In this document: piece after piece, positions 49,379-60,180 of the stretch
Layout of the letters: the number at the start of each line of letters is the position of its first letter
Numbering within the stretch: the first letter of the stretch is position 1
Source of the DNA: Diphasiastrum complanatum
Lineage: Eukaryota > Streptophyta > Lycopodiopsida > Lycopodiales > Lycopodiaceae
NCBI GenBank assembly: GCA_029204225.1
Contig: CM055109.1
Coordinates: 26,170,178 to 26,234,177 of the forward strand
DNA: 64,000 bases
Reading direction: 5' to 3'
Notes under the pieces: generated by a model
What the model was told of the DNA's origin: nothing
The model's input: the letters and a program-made list of their open reading frames with translations, nothing else
Database searches by the model: none
Made by a program: the position numbers and the translations under genes

Positions 49379-49700
49379 GGATCAAACCAAGGAAAGGTGC
49401 AGCGCTCCAGTTATTGTAGATCCCTCGAAAACCAGACACTCTTTTCTGGTTACAGAGAGACGAGAGCAGAAGACGCCGACGACGACGAAGAAGAAGAAGA
49501 GGAGGAGGAGGAGAAGAGAAGAGAAAAGAATTGGAAATAAGAAGGATGGGCAGGGGCGGGGCGACCACCACTTGGATTTATGACACGTGTCATGATGCCA
49601 CTTGGACCCCTTTCAACGCTTATTGCTGAACGTGGCAAAATCTGAACGTCTATAACGAAATCCAACGGTGGGAGGATTTGAATATATAGTGCCCTTTGTT
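49379..49700 (-). promoter_or_regulatory. Leader and promoter with G-box/ABRE motifs
   Basis: Read toward the minus-strand gene. The CT-rich leader (about 49379-49550) contains (CTT)n and (CTC)n stretches and no ATG before the start codon. Just upstream is a 14-bp perfect palindrome ATGACACGTGTCAT (49580-49593) with a G-box core, a second ACGTGGC core (49630-49636) and a TATATAT stretch (about 49682-49688). G-box/ABRE sites bind bZIP and bHLH factors, so light or abscisic acid response is possible (inference). Confidence 0.5.
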
Positions 49701-49779
49701 GCAAAGCTTAAATCTTAGCTCCACCTCCTTTTGTGTGCTTTCAAAGTAAAAGTGGCCCAAAGTTTTTCTCGTAAAATCA

Positions 49780-50020
49780 GTTTTTGTGAAAGAATTTGAG
49801 GAGCCTCATAAGATTGCCTCATCGAACAGAATTTGTGGGGCAGAATTTTTTTATGGTAAAAAAATTATACATGCACTTTTCTAGCACTGGAAGGTGCACG
49901 TAAAAATATTTACCTTGTGGAAGGTGCCCGTAAAAAAATTATGACAAAAAAAACAAAACAAAAAAGTAAATACCTATTTTACGAGGAGGAAGGCCCGCCC
50001 TGCTACAGTACCAACCTAAT
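49780..50020. repeat. Second copy of the GGAAGGTGCACGTAAAAA repeat
   Basis: Matches 29350-29600 in order: GCCTCA...GGGGCA, T/A runs, GGAAGGTGCACGTAAAAA twice, then a GGAAGG-rich start of the GC core. The long GC core seen in the first copy is missing. Located a little upstream of the At4g08330-like promoter. Confidence 0.6.
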
Positions 50021-50239
50021 AGTAGTTTTAGGTGCAACTAACCACCAAAGGCAGAGGACAGTGTGAGTCAGAGGCATGATGCATGCCATGAAGTAGGTAT
50101 GAGGGCCAGTAATGCCCATGCAGGCACATGCAAACACGTATTTCAGTAATGCACTGGGACCCTCATGCATCAGTAACCCATGCATGCAGCATACCGTGGG
50201 TGTTAAGCACTATCTACCACCTACCGCATGCATGCAAAC
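50021..50239. other. Spacer
   Basis: Contains several GCATGC/CATGCATG motifs and no frame of interest. Confidence 0.4.
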
Positions 50240-50660
50240 TCACACTTGGCTAAACAGATGCAAGTTGGACAGGAGATGTAGACACTCGTAAATCTACTTT
50301 CGGATTTACATTCTTCCTCAACAATGGTCCAGTTTCCTGGAACAGTCGCAAACAATCTTCAATAGCTCTATCTTCCATTGAATTAGAGTATATTGCAGCC
50401 TCTCAAGCTACAAAGGAAGCGATTTGGTTGAGGAACTTACTCTCAGATATCGGTCTGAATCAATATGCTCCGACGATATTATTTTTCTGAAGTATCATTC
50501 CGTTAGAAGCAAAGTTCTCAATGAAGAGGTCAGATTGCAGTACTGTAGAACGCAAGATATGACAACAGATGTTTTTACTAAAGCATTAAGTTTGGAGTCA
50601 CACAGAAGATTCTGTGTAGAACTAAGTTTGAAGGTCAGGGCATTCAAGGATTCAGATTAA
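50240..50660 (+). pseudogene. Copia RNaseH fragment
   Basis: The plus strand reads F-L-N-N-G-P-V-S-W, I-A-L-S-S-I-E-L-E-Y-I-A-A-S, I-W-L-R-N-L-L and D-M-T-T-D-V-F-T-K-A-L-S-L. These are the end of a copia RNaseH, broken by two frameshifts. GGGAGAGTGTTGG marks the polypurine tract and LTR start. Confidence 0.85.
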
Positions 50661-50667
50661 GGGAGAG

Positions 50668-51852
50668 TGTTGGATTATTCTCCTTCTTACCAATTGACTA
50701 ATCGATTTTAATCTTCATCCATTGTTTATCTAGTTCTGCTGATTTTCCCGTGTTTTTATACAGTCTACAGAATTGCAAGTGTTTTTACACAGTCTATAGA
50801 AATACACGTAGTTTATGACAGTGTCTCCTTTTTCGTCTGTCAAGAATCCCATTGAAAAATGCAGTGTCTTCTTTTTCGCATTTTTCGCCTGACAGAAATC
50901 TCGTGTAAAATCATGGTGTCACATTTTTCTCTTTTTTCAAAGAGCCTCCAATGTTAAGGAAATGACTCTAACAAAGTGTAGGGCAACCCTAAATGAGATT
51001 TAAGGGCACCTTTTCTCTTTTTTCCTTTTTCGCGAAAAATCGACTGTGTTGTCTGTGGCTGTTTTAGTTCATTTTTGCAGAGCTACAGTTTTGGTTCATT
51101 TATGCAGACAGAACGTTTACGGCCAATCTCACCGCTTATCAGCAATCAATGACAAGGACCGAATGGATGCCAACGGCTCACCAGCCAACTGGTGATCGCA
51201 ATTGACGACCTAATTTCTTAGTATAAATAGCTGTTCATATTCATACAGTTTCATTATCAGATTATCAAGTTATGATCAAACATTTTGAATAGTTAGCTCT
51301 CTCTCTCAAGCCTGCGAGCTTGAACACTCCTGAGCATTCTAGCTCACTTCTTAGAGTTGTTTTAGAGATTGCTATTTTGCTACTGCTTATCAACATTGCG
51401 CTTAATTCAGAGTTTTACTTTAGCCACTCAGAGATAGCATAGAGTACACGACTTCGATCCGCAACTTATTGTACTCATTTACTTCTGTTACGTTTTTCAT
51501 ACTGAATCAATACTATCCTTCATTGCGTTCAGTTTTCGTCTCAGAATGGATGCGTTTCTGTATTTCTTTGCGACTAATTATTTGTCTGATAATTTTCGAT
51601 TCTTAATTGTTTGGCTACGTAATCACTGTAGTACTGACAATTTCAAAGTTAGTTACTATAAGTTCAAACGTAATTTCTATCACTATTGTTTTGTTTGAAA
51701 TTGATAGGCGTAGTCATGCATTGGAAAAATGAAGATAGTTGATTCCGCCATGCACGAAAAATTTTCTTTCTAGACACTCGAATTATTTTCATTCGTTTCT
51801 TTTCGAGCTAGACCTATCTTCAGCACACCACTTTCCGACATGGTATCAGAGC
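50668..51852 (+). mobile_element. Copia LTR with primer site
   Basis: The LTR starts TGTTGGATT (50668) and ends CCGACA (about 51838), close to 1.17 kb. TGGTATCAGAGC follows at 51841-51852 with 25 bp of leader identical to that of the minus element at 58.8 kb. The last 250 bp match 58800-59104 in inverse orientation. RNaseH lies before it and a primer site after it. Confidence 0.75.
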
Positions 51853-51958
51853 AATTTCACTACTTCTTTATCTGATTTTAATTCGGTGACTCAATTGATA
51901 ATTTATACGTGTCACAGAAAAAATGGTCTTCTAGGTTACTGTGAAAATTTGAAAGCTT

Positions 51959-52252
51959 ATGGCACACTCATTTCGAAAAATATATTTTTTAGAAGAGGAA
52001 TTAAAAAAACTATCAAGGGAGTGTCAAGAAATATCTATAAACTTGAAAACTTGTTTAGAAGAAAATAATATTCTCAAGCAGGAATATCAAAAGTTACAGT
52101 CTTCTTTATGTAATATTACAGTTAGTAATGATAAGACGAAGGTTGCATTTCAATCCATGTGTACCTCTTATTTATATTTGGTTAAGGACATGGATTTGTT
52201 GAACAAAAAGTTGATTCCAATTATGGCACAATCCTTTATGCCTACAAACTGA
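51959..52252 (+). CDS. Small coiled-coil ORF behind a copia LTR
   Basis: A 97-codon frame starting M-A-H-S-F with a strong heptad pattern (E-E-E-L-K-K-L...L-E-E-N-N-I-L-K-Q-E-Y-Q-K-L). Some copia polyproteins have such a coiled coil after Gag, so it may be a displaced part of one. It has no knuckle or other domain. It could also be a captured exon. I do not recognise a family. Confidence 0.35.
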   Translation: MAHSFRKIYFLEEELKKLSRECQEISINLKTCLEENNILKQEYQKLQSSLCNITVSNDKTKVAFQSMCTSYLYLVKDMDLLNKKLIPIMAQSFMPTN

Positions 52253-52561
52253 TTTTTGGCATTGCCTTGTGAAAGACAATATTATGCATTTAAGTTGGTC
52301 AATGAAAATTTTGCAAAAGTCAACATTTAAGTCAATGTCTTAAATTGTGAGTATATTTGTGCACAAAAGCTTTGCCACATAATACATTGCTAAGTTGTGA
52401 GTGGTTATGCTATGCCCGCTAAAAAATTTGAAAAGAGAAAGGTCTTGGAATTTAAAATAATAAAGAAATGCAAGACATAATGTCTAATTGCAAGACCTTT
52501 TTCTTTTGAGATTTTTAATGGTTTAAGGTTTTGGGTTTAGCTTTCTAACGAAGCATGCAAC
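52253..52561. other. Spacer within copia debris
   Basis: No readable domain. Confidence 0.35.
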
Positions 52562-54281
52562 GTGATTGACGTCAGTACCAGTACTCTCATCGCTCAAGGC
52601 AGAAGGAAAGGTAACCTATATCATCTAAAGGTGTGCCTACCTGAAGATCAGGTGCATCAGACTCATGACGACTCACCAGACACTCTGTGGCACAGAAGAC
52701 TCTGCCACATGAACTCAATGGCACTTTACCAAGCAAGTCATCATGGAGCGATAATAGTGGTCAGCATCTCGAATGCAACCAGCTCGACCACCTGTGATGC
52801 ATGTTTGAAAGACAAGATGTTGCGCACTCCATTCGTCAAAGACTCCTAGAGAATGACAAAGATTTTGGAGCTGGTGCATGACAGCTTATGACAGCCTTCC
52901 TGCATGGCGAATTACGAAGAGGTCTACATGGATCAACCCCTAGGATATGTCTCGAATTCACTTTCTATCTATGCATGCAGAATGCATAGAATCATCTACG
53001 GTTTGAAAAATCAGCCCGACAATGGTACAAGAAAAAAGATCAAGCTCTGAAATCATTAGGATTCAAGCCTCTGTTGGCTGATTCCAATGTATATGTCAAA
53101 GTTACAGATGGGTAGATCATCGTTGTGGTTGTGTATGTGGACGACACTCTGATACTTTGCAAGAGTGAGCAGCTAATAGCTGAAGTAAAGGCAGACATCT
53201 CGAAACATTTCGAGGTAGTGGATCTGGCAGAAGCCAGGTGTTACCTAGGCTTGCAAATTGAAAGGGACTACGAGGGAGGTAAGTTGTACCTTCACCAGTC
53301 CAGATACACCTAGAAGATCCTAGAGGACTTTGGAATGTTGAGCTGCAAAGGAGCGAACACTCCATTGCTCGCAGGGATGGTGCTGACGAATGATGATTGT
53401 CCAAAGACTGAGGAAGAGAGAGAATAGATGCAGCTCACACCTTACATGAAGCTGATAGGATCACTGATGTACCTTGCAGACAACACACGTCCTGATATTG
53501 CTTATGTAGTATTCAAGATGAGCCAATTCTACACGAATCCAAGCTCGACACATTGGAAGATTGCAAAACAAATTTTGCAATATGTTCAATTAACGAGAGA
53601 TTATGGCTTTTGTTATTGTCATGGTGCAGGTTTCAGGATACTTTCCTATAGCAATGCTAGTTGGGCATCTCTCAAGGACGACTGTAAAAGCGTCTCAAGA
53701 GGATGCACCATTGCATCAGGAGCAGCAGTTCTCTGGGTCAGCAAGAAGCAGACCGTTGTAGCCCAGTCATCTTGTGAAGCAGAGTATGTAGCAGTAGCGA
53801 AGATGGCCAACGAATTAATTTGGCTAAGGCACGAATTGGGCGAAACAAGGAACGAGCCTTTGGCCTTGCAGATGGACAACACCTCTGCAATACACTGACA
53901 AAAGATCTCGTGTTCCATTCCAGAACGAAGCACATTGTGATCAAGTACCACTTGATCAGGGATCTAATTGAGAAGAAGATGCTATAGACCACCTTCATCG
54001 GAATGAGAGACATGGTTGCTGACATCTTCACCAAAGCCCTGGACAAAGGACTCTTTGAGAGACAAAGGAGCAGTCTCGGGATCGTAAAGCTATCATGCTT
54101 TGAGAGGGAGCTGAAGAAACGAAATGTTTCCAACTACAAAGCCTTGCTAGCTTTCAGCCCTCAGCCCGACAAAGACATTCGTGAACTCGAAGATCTGGAG
54201 ACACGAAGCACGCAAGGTTTCACAAACACGGAAGTTAAAGGAGACGAAGACGAACGATTTGTGAACACGAAAGATCCATGA
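52562..54281 (+). pseudogene. Copia pre-integrase-RT-RNaseH element, deleted
   Basis: The pre-integrase L-W-H-R-R-L-C-H-M-N with C-D-A-C (52690-52810) jumps directly into RT (A-F-L-H-G-E-L, about 52890). So the integrase core is missing. RT carries Y-V-D-D-T-L-I-L (53135) and L-G-L-Q-I-E-R. RNaseH follows with G-S-L-M-Y-L, S-N-A-S-W-A, S-S-C-E-A-E-Y-V-A and M-V-A-D-I-F-T-K-A-L. The final frame (54003-54281) extends some 70 codons beyond the usual RNaseH end. Several stop codons. Confidence 0.85.
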
Positions 54282-55070
54282 ACGAGATTCCTTTGCGGTT
54301 CAGTACGAGAGAAAGGCATACGAGCAAAATCAAACCTATTTTGCCCTCATGCTCCAAAGAGTACCAGCTAAGATCATGCAAGTACCCAGAAGTACAGACA
54401 GTTGATTTGATAGTATGACGTCAATAGATACATTTTAGGTCGTGGCTAATCTGCCACTCTTGTAACTCCTTGACTAGTTGCTTAACCACTCTAATCTTAG
54501 ATTTACATATAGCGACCATACTTATTGGATGATACTTGACATATAAATCAATAGAATACACATACAGTGTAATGTAATAGTCTGTGCTAGTAAGCAATCA
54601 AGACGAAAAATACATAATACTTGTCTGCCTGCGTGCGAAGACAATTCTGTCTAGGATCAGAAGATCCCACTAGTAAAGCGAGACAATTACTTGTGAGAGA
54701 ACCGCGTTTCTCTCATGCCAATGCACTGCATGGGTATGCACGTAGTGCTCAAAGAATCAGAGAAAAAAAATTAATAGACGACTTCGCGCACATATCAATT
54801 TGTGTTGTGTCTGATCTTGAATGCAAATGTTTCTGCTGTTAATCGCGTGTCTGAGTTTCTTCTTATTCATTTTGAATTCCGCAATTTGGTTGAAACTATG
54901 TTGAATGTTGTATTAATTTTATGAATGTAGATTAGTATTGACTAACTACACTCTGGAGGACTGAAGGAGTGATTCAGCTGGCAGTGTCCAGCGATTGCAT
55001 CTGAACTCTATTGGAGATGAAGAGAGTCATGACTGATTTGCCTTCGCGAATCCAACGAATTCATCAATCA
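54282..55070. other. Spacer between opposed copia elements
   Basis: Probably contains the LTR of the plus element, but I cannot place its ends. No coding feature is recognised. Confidence 0.35.
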
Positions 55071-58000
55071 TCACACATCCCCAACATAACCACTGAGTAA
55101 ATTGAGTTTGTCATTGCCGATTGCTCCACAACAAATGCAAAAGTCCATAGTAGCTCGAAGATTTCTCATGACTCTGATAAGAGCCTTCCAATGTGTTATA
55201 CCAGGATTAGTCATATACTGACTGAGAGAGCTCACTGCAACAGCTATGTCTGGCCTGGTACAAATCATGGCATACATAAGAGATCCTATAATAAAATGGT
55301 AAGGATACTCACGCATCTGCTGCTTCTCATGAATTGTTTGGGGACACTGGTCCTTTGACAATTTGAGTCTTGGTTCCATTTTTTAGAGAGCTAACTTGCA
55401 ATTCATCAGATTATATCTGACTAACATGTTGTAGATGTACCTCTGTTGTGTAATGTAGACCAACTTCTGTTTTCAGTCTCTGTGGATCTGTATACCAAGG
55501 CAGAAATGAGCTTTGCCTAGATTGGTCATGTCGAATTCAAAAGATAGCATTGTCTTGGCTTCTTTTATCAAATCAGTATTGTTGCTGAAAAGCAATGTAT
55601 CATCCACGTACAAAGTGATAATGATAAAAGATTGTTGCACTGCTTTGAAGTAAACGTTTGAATCTGAAGACCTAGACGTATAGCTGTGATCACTAAGGAA
55701 AGTATTGATCCTTTGAAACCATGCTCGAGCAGATTGCTTCAAGCCATAAAGTGCTTTATGGAGTTTACAAACATGATTGTGCTTACCCTCGATAATATAA
55801 CCTTCAGGTTGCACCATGTAAATGTCTTCTTTGATAATTCCATTGAGATATGATGTCTATACATCCATTTGATGTATTTCCAAATCTGATGTAGCGGCAA
55901 ATGATAGCAAAAGTCGAATAGAATAATGCTTGACTACTGGACTGAAGGTCTCACTGTAATCGATGTTGTATAAAACCTAAGAAAATCCTTTGGCTACAAG
56001 TCGTGCCTTTCTTCTGTTGATGCTTCCATCTGCGTTGTCTTGACTTTGAAAATCCATTTGCAATCAACTACATTTTTGCTGGCAGGTAATTCGACAATTG
56101 TGCACATCTGGTTCTTGATAAGAGATGAATACTCTTTATCCATAGCTTCTTTCCAAAGATATGAATCAAGCTAACTGAGTGCCTCTTGGGCAGACGTCAG
56201 TTCCTAAACAAGATAAGTTGAAAACTTGTCGATATACCGGTTAAGGGGTCTGCTAATCCTTGAAGATCTACCCTATAATACAGAAAGTTGATTATTTCCA
56301 TCATGCTGTAGTTGCTGATCTGCAACATCATCATCTTCTGATCCATCATTGATTTGTTGTTCGTCAAGAGTAGAGGAGCTTGGACCTTCAATAGGAATAG
56401 TCGATTGAGGAACTGGAAAGTTCAAAGCTTCAGGAGAATCTGATAGGTCGGCTACATGGGGACTGCCCTTTCCTTTGAGGTCTTGAAACTGATCTTCAAT
56501 GAAGATGACATCCCGGCTAGTGAATATCTTCGACTCGATGGGCTCGAACAACTTGTAGGCTTGATCTGAAGTAGTGTAGTTGATGAAAACACACTTGATA
56601 CTCTTTGGAAGTCGAGCTTCTTCTTGAGATCACGTGGAATCTGCTCAAAAGCAGTACATCCAAAAACTCATAAGTTTGATGAAGAAGGTTTGGTACCTGT
56701 CCAAACTTCGAATGGTGTTTTGTATGAGAGGCCTTTAGTAAAACATATGTTCTGAATATAGGTTGCTATTGAAATAGCTTCAGTCCAGAAGTACTTCGGA
56801 AGTGTCACATGTAATAACATGCATTTTGCCAATTCAACTAAGATTCTGCTCTTTCTCTTAGCAAGACCATTTGACTGAGGTGAATAGGAAGGGATGTATT
56901 GTTGTTCAATGCCGTTGTTAAGGCAATAGTCCTTGAATTCATTGGAGATGTATTCTCCCCTGTTATCTAACCTCAGTGCTTTGATTCGTTTACTAGTTTG
57001 ATTCTCAGCATGCTTTTTTGAATTGTCTGAATTTGATGAAAGCCTCTGATTTTTGTTTAATAAAATAAACAACTGTTCTTCTAGAGAATTCGTCAATAAT
57101 GATATTGAAATACTTTGCATCTAACAATGAAGGAGTTTGCATAGGTCCACATATATCTGTATGAACAACATCTAATAGATCTTTTGCTGCATGCATATGG
57201 TTTGATCTAAAATAAATTGTAGCCTGCTTTTCAAAGATGCAGCTATGACAGACAGGGAGATCGACCTTACCAGAAGGATAGTCGAGATCAAGAACCATGG
57301 ATTGTCTGGACATGTTCATAACAGATGCATGACTCAAGTGTCCTAAGCGATGATGCCATAGTAATGCTTTATTGACTAGAATAGAGGTTTTCAAGGCTTG
57401 ACTAGACTCAAAATAGCAATGTGCCAATCTATATAAGTAACCATGCCTCTTGCCGAGTGCAAGGATCTTATTACTCCTATCAGCTATTTTGCATTGATCA
57501 GATTCAAATTCAACCTTATGACCTAAATTTGTGATTCTACTCACTGATAACAGATATATAGAGAGTTTAGGAACATATAAAACCTTTGATAGTAATTTGA
57601 ATTGATCATGCTGGAATCGCAATCTTACAGTAACTCCACCTTCAATTGTGTGAGTACTATTGTCACCAAGATGAACAAATTTCTTCGTGCTGTAAGAAGT
57701 GTAGGAGTTGAAGATCTCACATTGATTGGTCATATGTTGAGTTGCTCCAGAAACCATGAATCATCCAAGATTGCGCTTTGATCTTTGACCATGAATATGC
57801 CTTCGTCCACTTTGACCTGGGGAGATGATAAAGCTGTGTTTACTTGTTGATCAAGTTGCTTGGATGCATTCTTTGCTTGGAGAATTCGGCAATCCTTGAT
57901 CTCATGGTTATTGCGCTTGCAATATCTGCAAAACATCTTCTTCTTAGATTCGATGATACCCTGAGTCAGCTTCTGATTCATTGCAGCCTTCTTGGAGCTT

Positions 58001-58797
58001 TTCTGCTTCTGTCGCTTCGAGCCTTTGTTGACGTATAGGGCCTGAGAGGAGGAAGTAGACGGAGTGTCTTGACTTTTTCGATTATCTTCTTGCAACAACA
58101 TAGTGATAACTCTAGTAGATAAATTTGAGTGAGAGTAGAGGAAATAAATCCAACAGAAAGCAATGTCATAATTGTGTCGTGATCGTCTATGAATGATCCG
58201 CCAGCGTCCATCTGTTGCAAGAGATTCTTAAACTGGTTAATGTGGCTCTGAAGAGAATCACCAGTAGACATTTTGAATGTGAAGAATTTCCTTCGTATAT
58301 GTACCTTAGTAGTTACGTCTATAGTGAGTTCAAGATGTCCCAAACGTCTTTTGACGTTTTAGCTTCAACTATGTGTCCAATTTGTGTATCTGATATATTG
58401 AGGATAATAAGCACAAAACTTTACCGTCCTTCACTACTTTGAGTTGTCGTCTTCAGGTTTTACTTTTGTACCTGTAACAACATCCCATAAGTTGTTGGCG
58501 ATTAGCAAGGTCTTCATCTTAAATTTCCACAAATGATAATTGGATCCATTCAACTTTCTGTGATAAGACCAGCTTTACGTTGAGAATCCATCTGGAACTT
58601 AGTCTATCGATTGTATCGATGACGCTAAGATGTGGTAATGCCAACAATAGAAAATAAACTCTCTGATACTGAAAGGTTGAAAAAAACTAAAGAGTATGAT
58701 ATCAATTTGATATCATGAAACATATCAAGTATTAGAGCTTTTGCTCTGATATCATGTTGGAATCAGATAAAGAAGTAGTGAAATTGCTCTGATACCA
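55071..58797 (-). pseudogene. Copia element, nearly complete but mutated
   Basis: Minus strand. The primer site is TGGTATCAGAGC (complement 58786-58797). Gag (58343-57978) is followed by a CCHC knuckle C-R-Y-C-K-R-N-N-H-E-I-K-D-C. The protease has V-S-G-A-T-Q-H-M-T, its catalytic Asp removed. The pre-integrase is H-R-L-G-H-L-S. Integrase (57200-56680) has H-T-D-I-C-G-P-M and L-D-N-R-G-E-Y, and N-G-L-A-K-R-K-S with Glu changed to Lys. Then come an acidic linker (56551-56273), RT (about 56100-55473) with Y-V-D-D-T-L-L-F, and the RNaseH start (55379-55071), where the element is cut. There are at least six frame breaks. Confidence 0.9.
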
Positions 58798-58799
58798 TG

Positions 58800-59104
58800 T
58801 CGGAAAGTAGTGTGCAGAAGATAGGTCTAGCTCGAAAAGAAATGAATGAAAATACTTCGAAAGAAAAAATTTTGTGCATGGCGGAATAAACTATCTTCAT
58901 CTTTCCAATCCATGACTACGCCTATCAATTTCAAACAAAACAATAGTGATAGAAATCACGTTTGAACTTATAGTAACTAACTTTGAAATCGCCAATACTA
59001 CAGTGATTATGTAGCCAAACAATTAAGCAGTAAAAATTATCAGACAAATAATTAGTCACGAATTGTTCGTGAATTAGTCGCAAAGAAATACAGAAACACA
59101 TACC
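58800..59104 (-). mobile_element. Copia 5' LTR, truncated
   Basis: Matches 51560-51838 inverted. It ends CCGACA next to the primer site. Similarity stops at about 59104, where it meets the unrecognised gene remnant, so only about 305 bp of a 1.17-kb LTR remains. Confidence 0.75.
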
Positions 59105-60180
59105 TTGGATATATTGCATCGTTCAAATACCCACTTCAACACATCATGAGTCTCGTTATGAACTTCGAAATGTAGCTATCCACCATATATGATTTTCAGA
59201 TTGCACACTAAATTTATTGGGCTCACTTCCACTTAACTGCTATAATGCTTGGTTGTGACGTTCAAGTTTGCGACCTTTCACGATCTCCGCTTCATCCAAC
59301 TTAATGACAAATATAACTTTGCCTCCAGGATCTACAATACTAAATTCTTGTAAATAACATACACACAATAATTGTTACTGACAAAAAATAGGAAAATAAG
59401 AATTGAAATTGTTGTGAAATGAACTCACCATCTTCTTTGATATCGTAATGTCGTATGATCATTGCTTGAACCTTTTCCAGATCCAAAAATATATTGTTGT
59501 ATTGGTTATAATGAAAACGAACGATAGATCCCTTTTGCTTGTTGGATATATTGAATATGGAAGAATGCACCTGATTCATTTTCTATGAATGAATTGCATT
59601 CTCATTTAGTAGTTTGAAGCAATTTGTAAGCAAGTAATATTTGATGTCGTTTCAATCCCTTTTGGTCAGATTTCTTTCTAGATTTTTTCAATGCTTTATA
59701 TCCTTTTCGACTCACACCTCCTTGATCACATGCATAAACTATCTCTCTAACATTTGAATTTGGTCTAAACTTGGTAGCAAGTCTTTTTGCAACGTTCATT
59801 TTCCACAATCTGCATCAAATTTTTACCCTTCATGAAATGCTTCATATGTTTGGTGCTTTGGAAATGTTCTCCGATCATAGTATTCAAAAACTCTTCGTCA
59901 ATCTCTTGCATCTTTTACTAGCACCACCACCTAGTGTCAGAACATCTAGTTTGTGCCTTTTTGTATTTTATTTTAATTGGTCATCTGTTGAGACTCTACG
60001 CTTTTGCTGTAATCCATATAACATTTTTTGAAGATTAATGTTTGAAGCTTGCAATTCTTCAAACTTTGTGAAAGAATTGGTGAGCTCTAATTATAGATTT
60101 GTTCTCTTTAGCAATGTCTGATTTGTTTCTTGCAATGATCTTAATTGCTCATTCATGCAAGATATGAATGTTTGCACTAT
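59104..60180 (-). pseudogene. Unrecognised spliced protein gene, broken
   Basis: Minus strand. A coiled-coil start (M-N-E-Q-L-R-S-L-Q-E..., about 60150-59990) leads to G-G-G-A-S-K-R-C-K-R-L. After frameshifts come V-A-K-R-L-A-T-K-F-R-P, V-R-E-I-V-Y-A-C-D-Q-G-G-V-S-R-K-G-Y (59800-59700), and an exon to 59429 ending D-I-K-E-D. An 84-bp intron (GTGAGT...TTACAAG) joins in phase to V-D-P-G-G-K-V-I-F, K-L-D-E-A-E-I-V-K-G-R-K-L-E-R and S-V-Q-S-E-N-H-I-W-W-I-A. After one frameshift follows E-T-H-D-V-L-K-W-V-F-E-R, next to a donor-like GTATGT that is also the LTR edge. I count three or four frameshifts and three stops. The family is not recognised; it could be a host gene or the protein of a DNA transposon. 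Confidence 0.6.

Noticed and set aside
49341-49571. Pro/Leu-rich minus-strand protein upstream of 49378
   Set aside because: It starts at GTG, not ATG. Its composition comes from CTT/CTC repeats of a leader.
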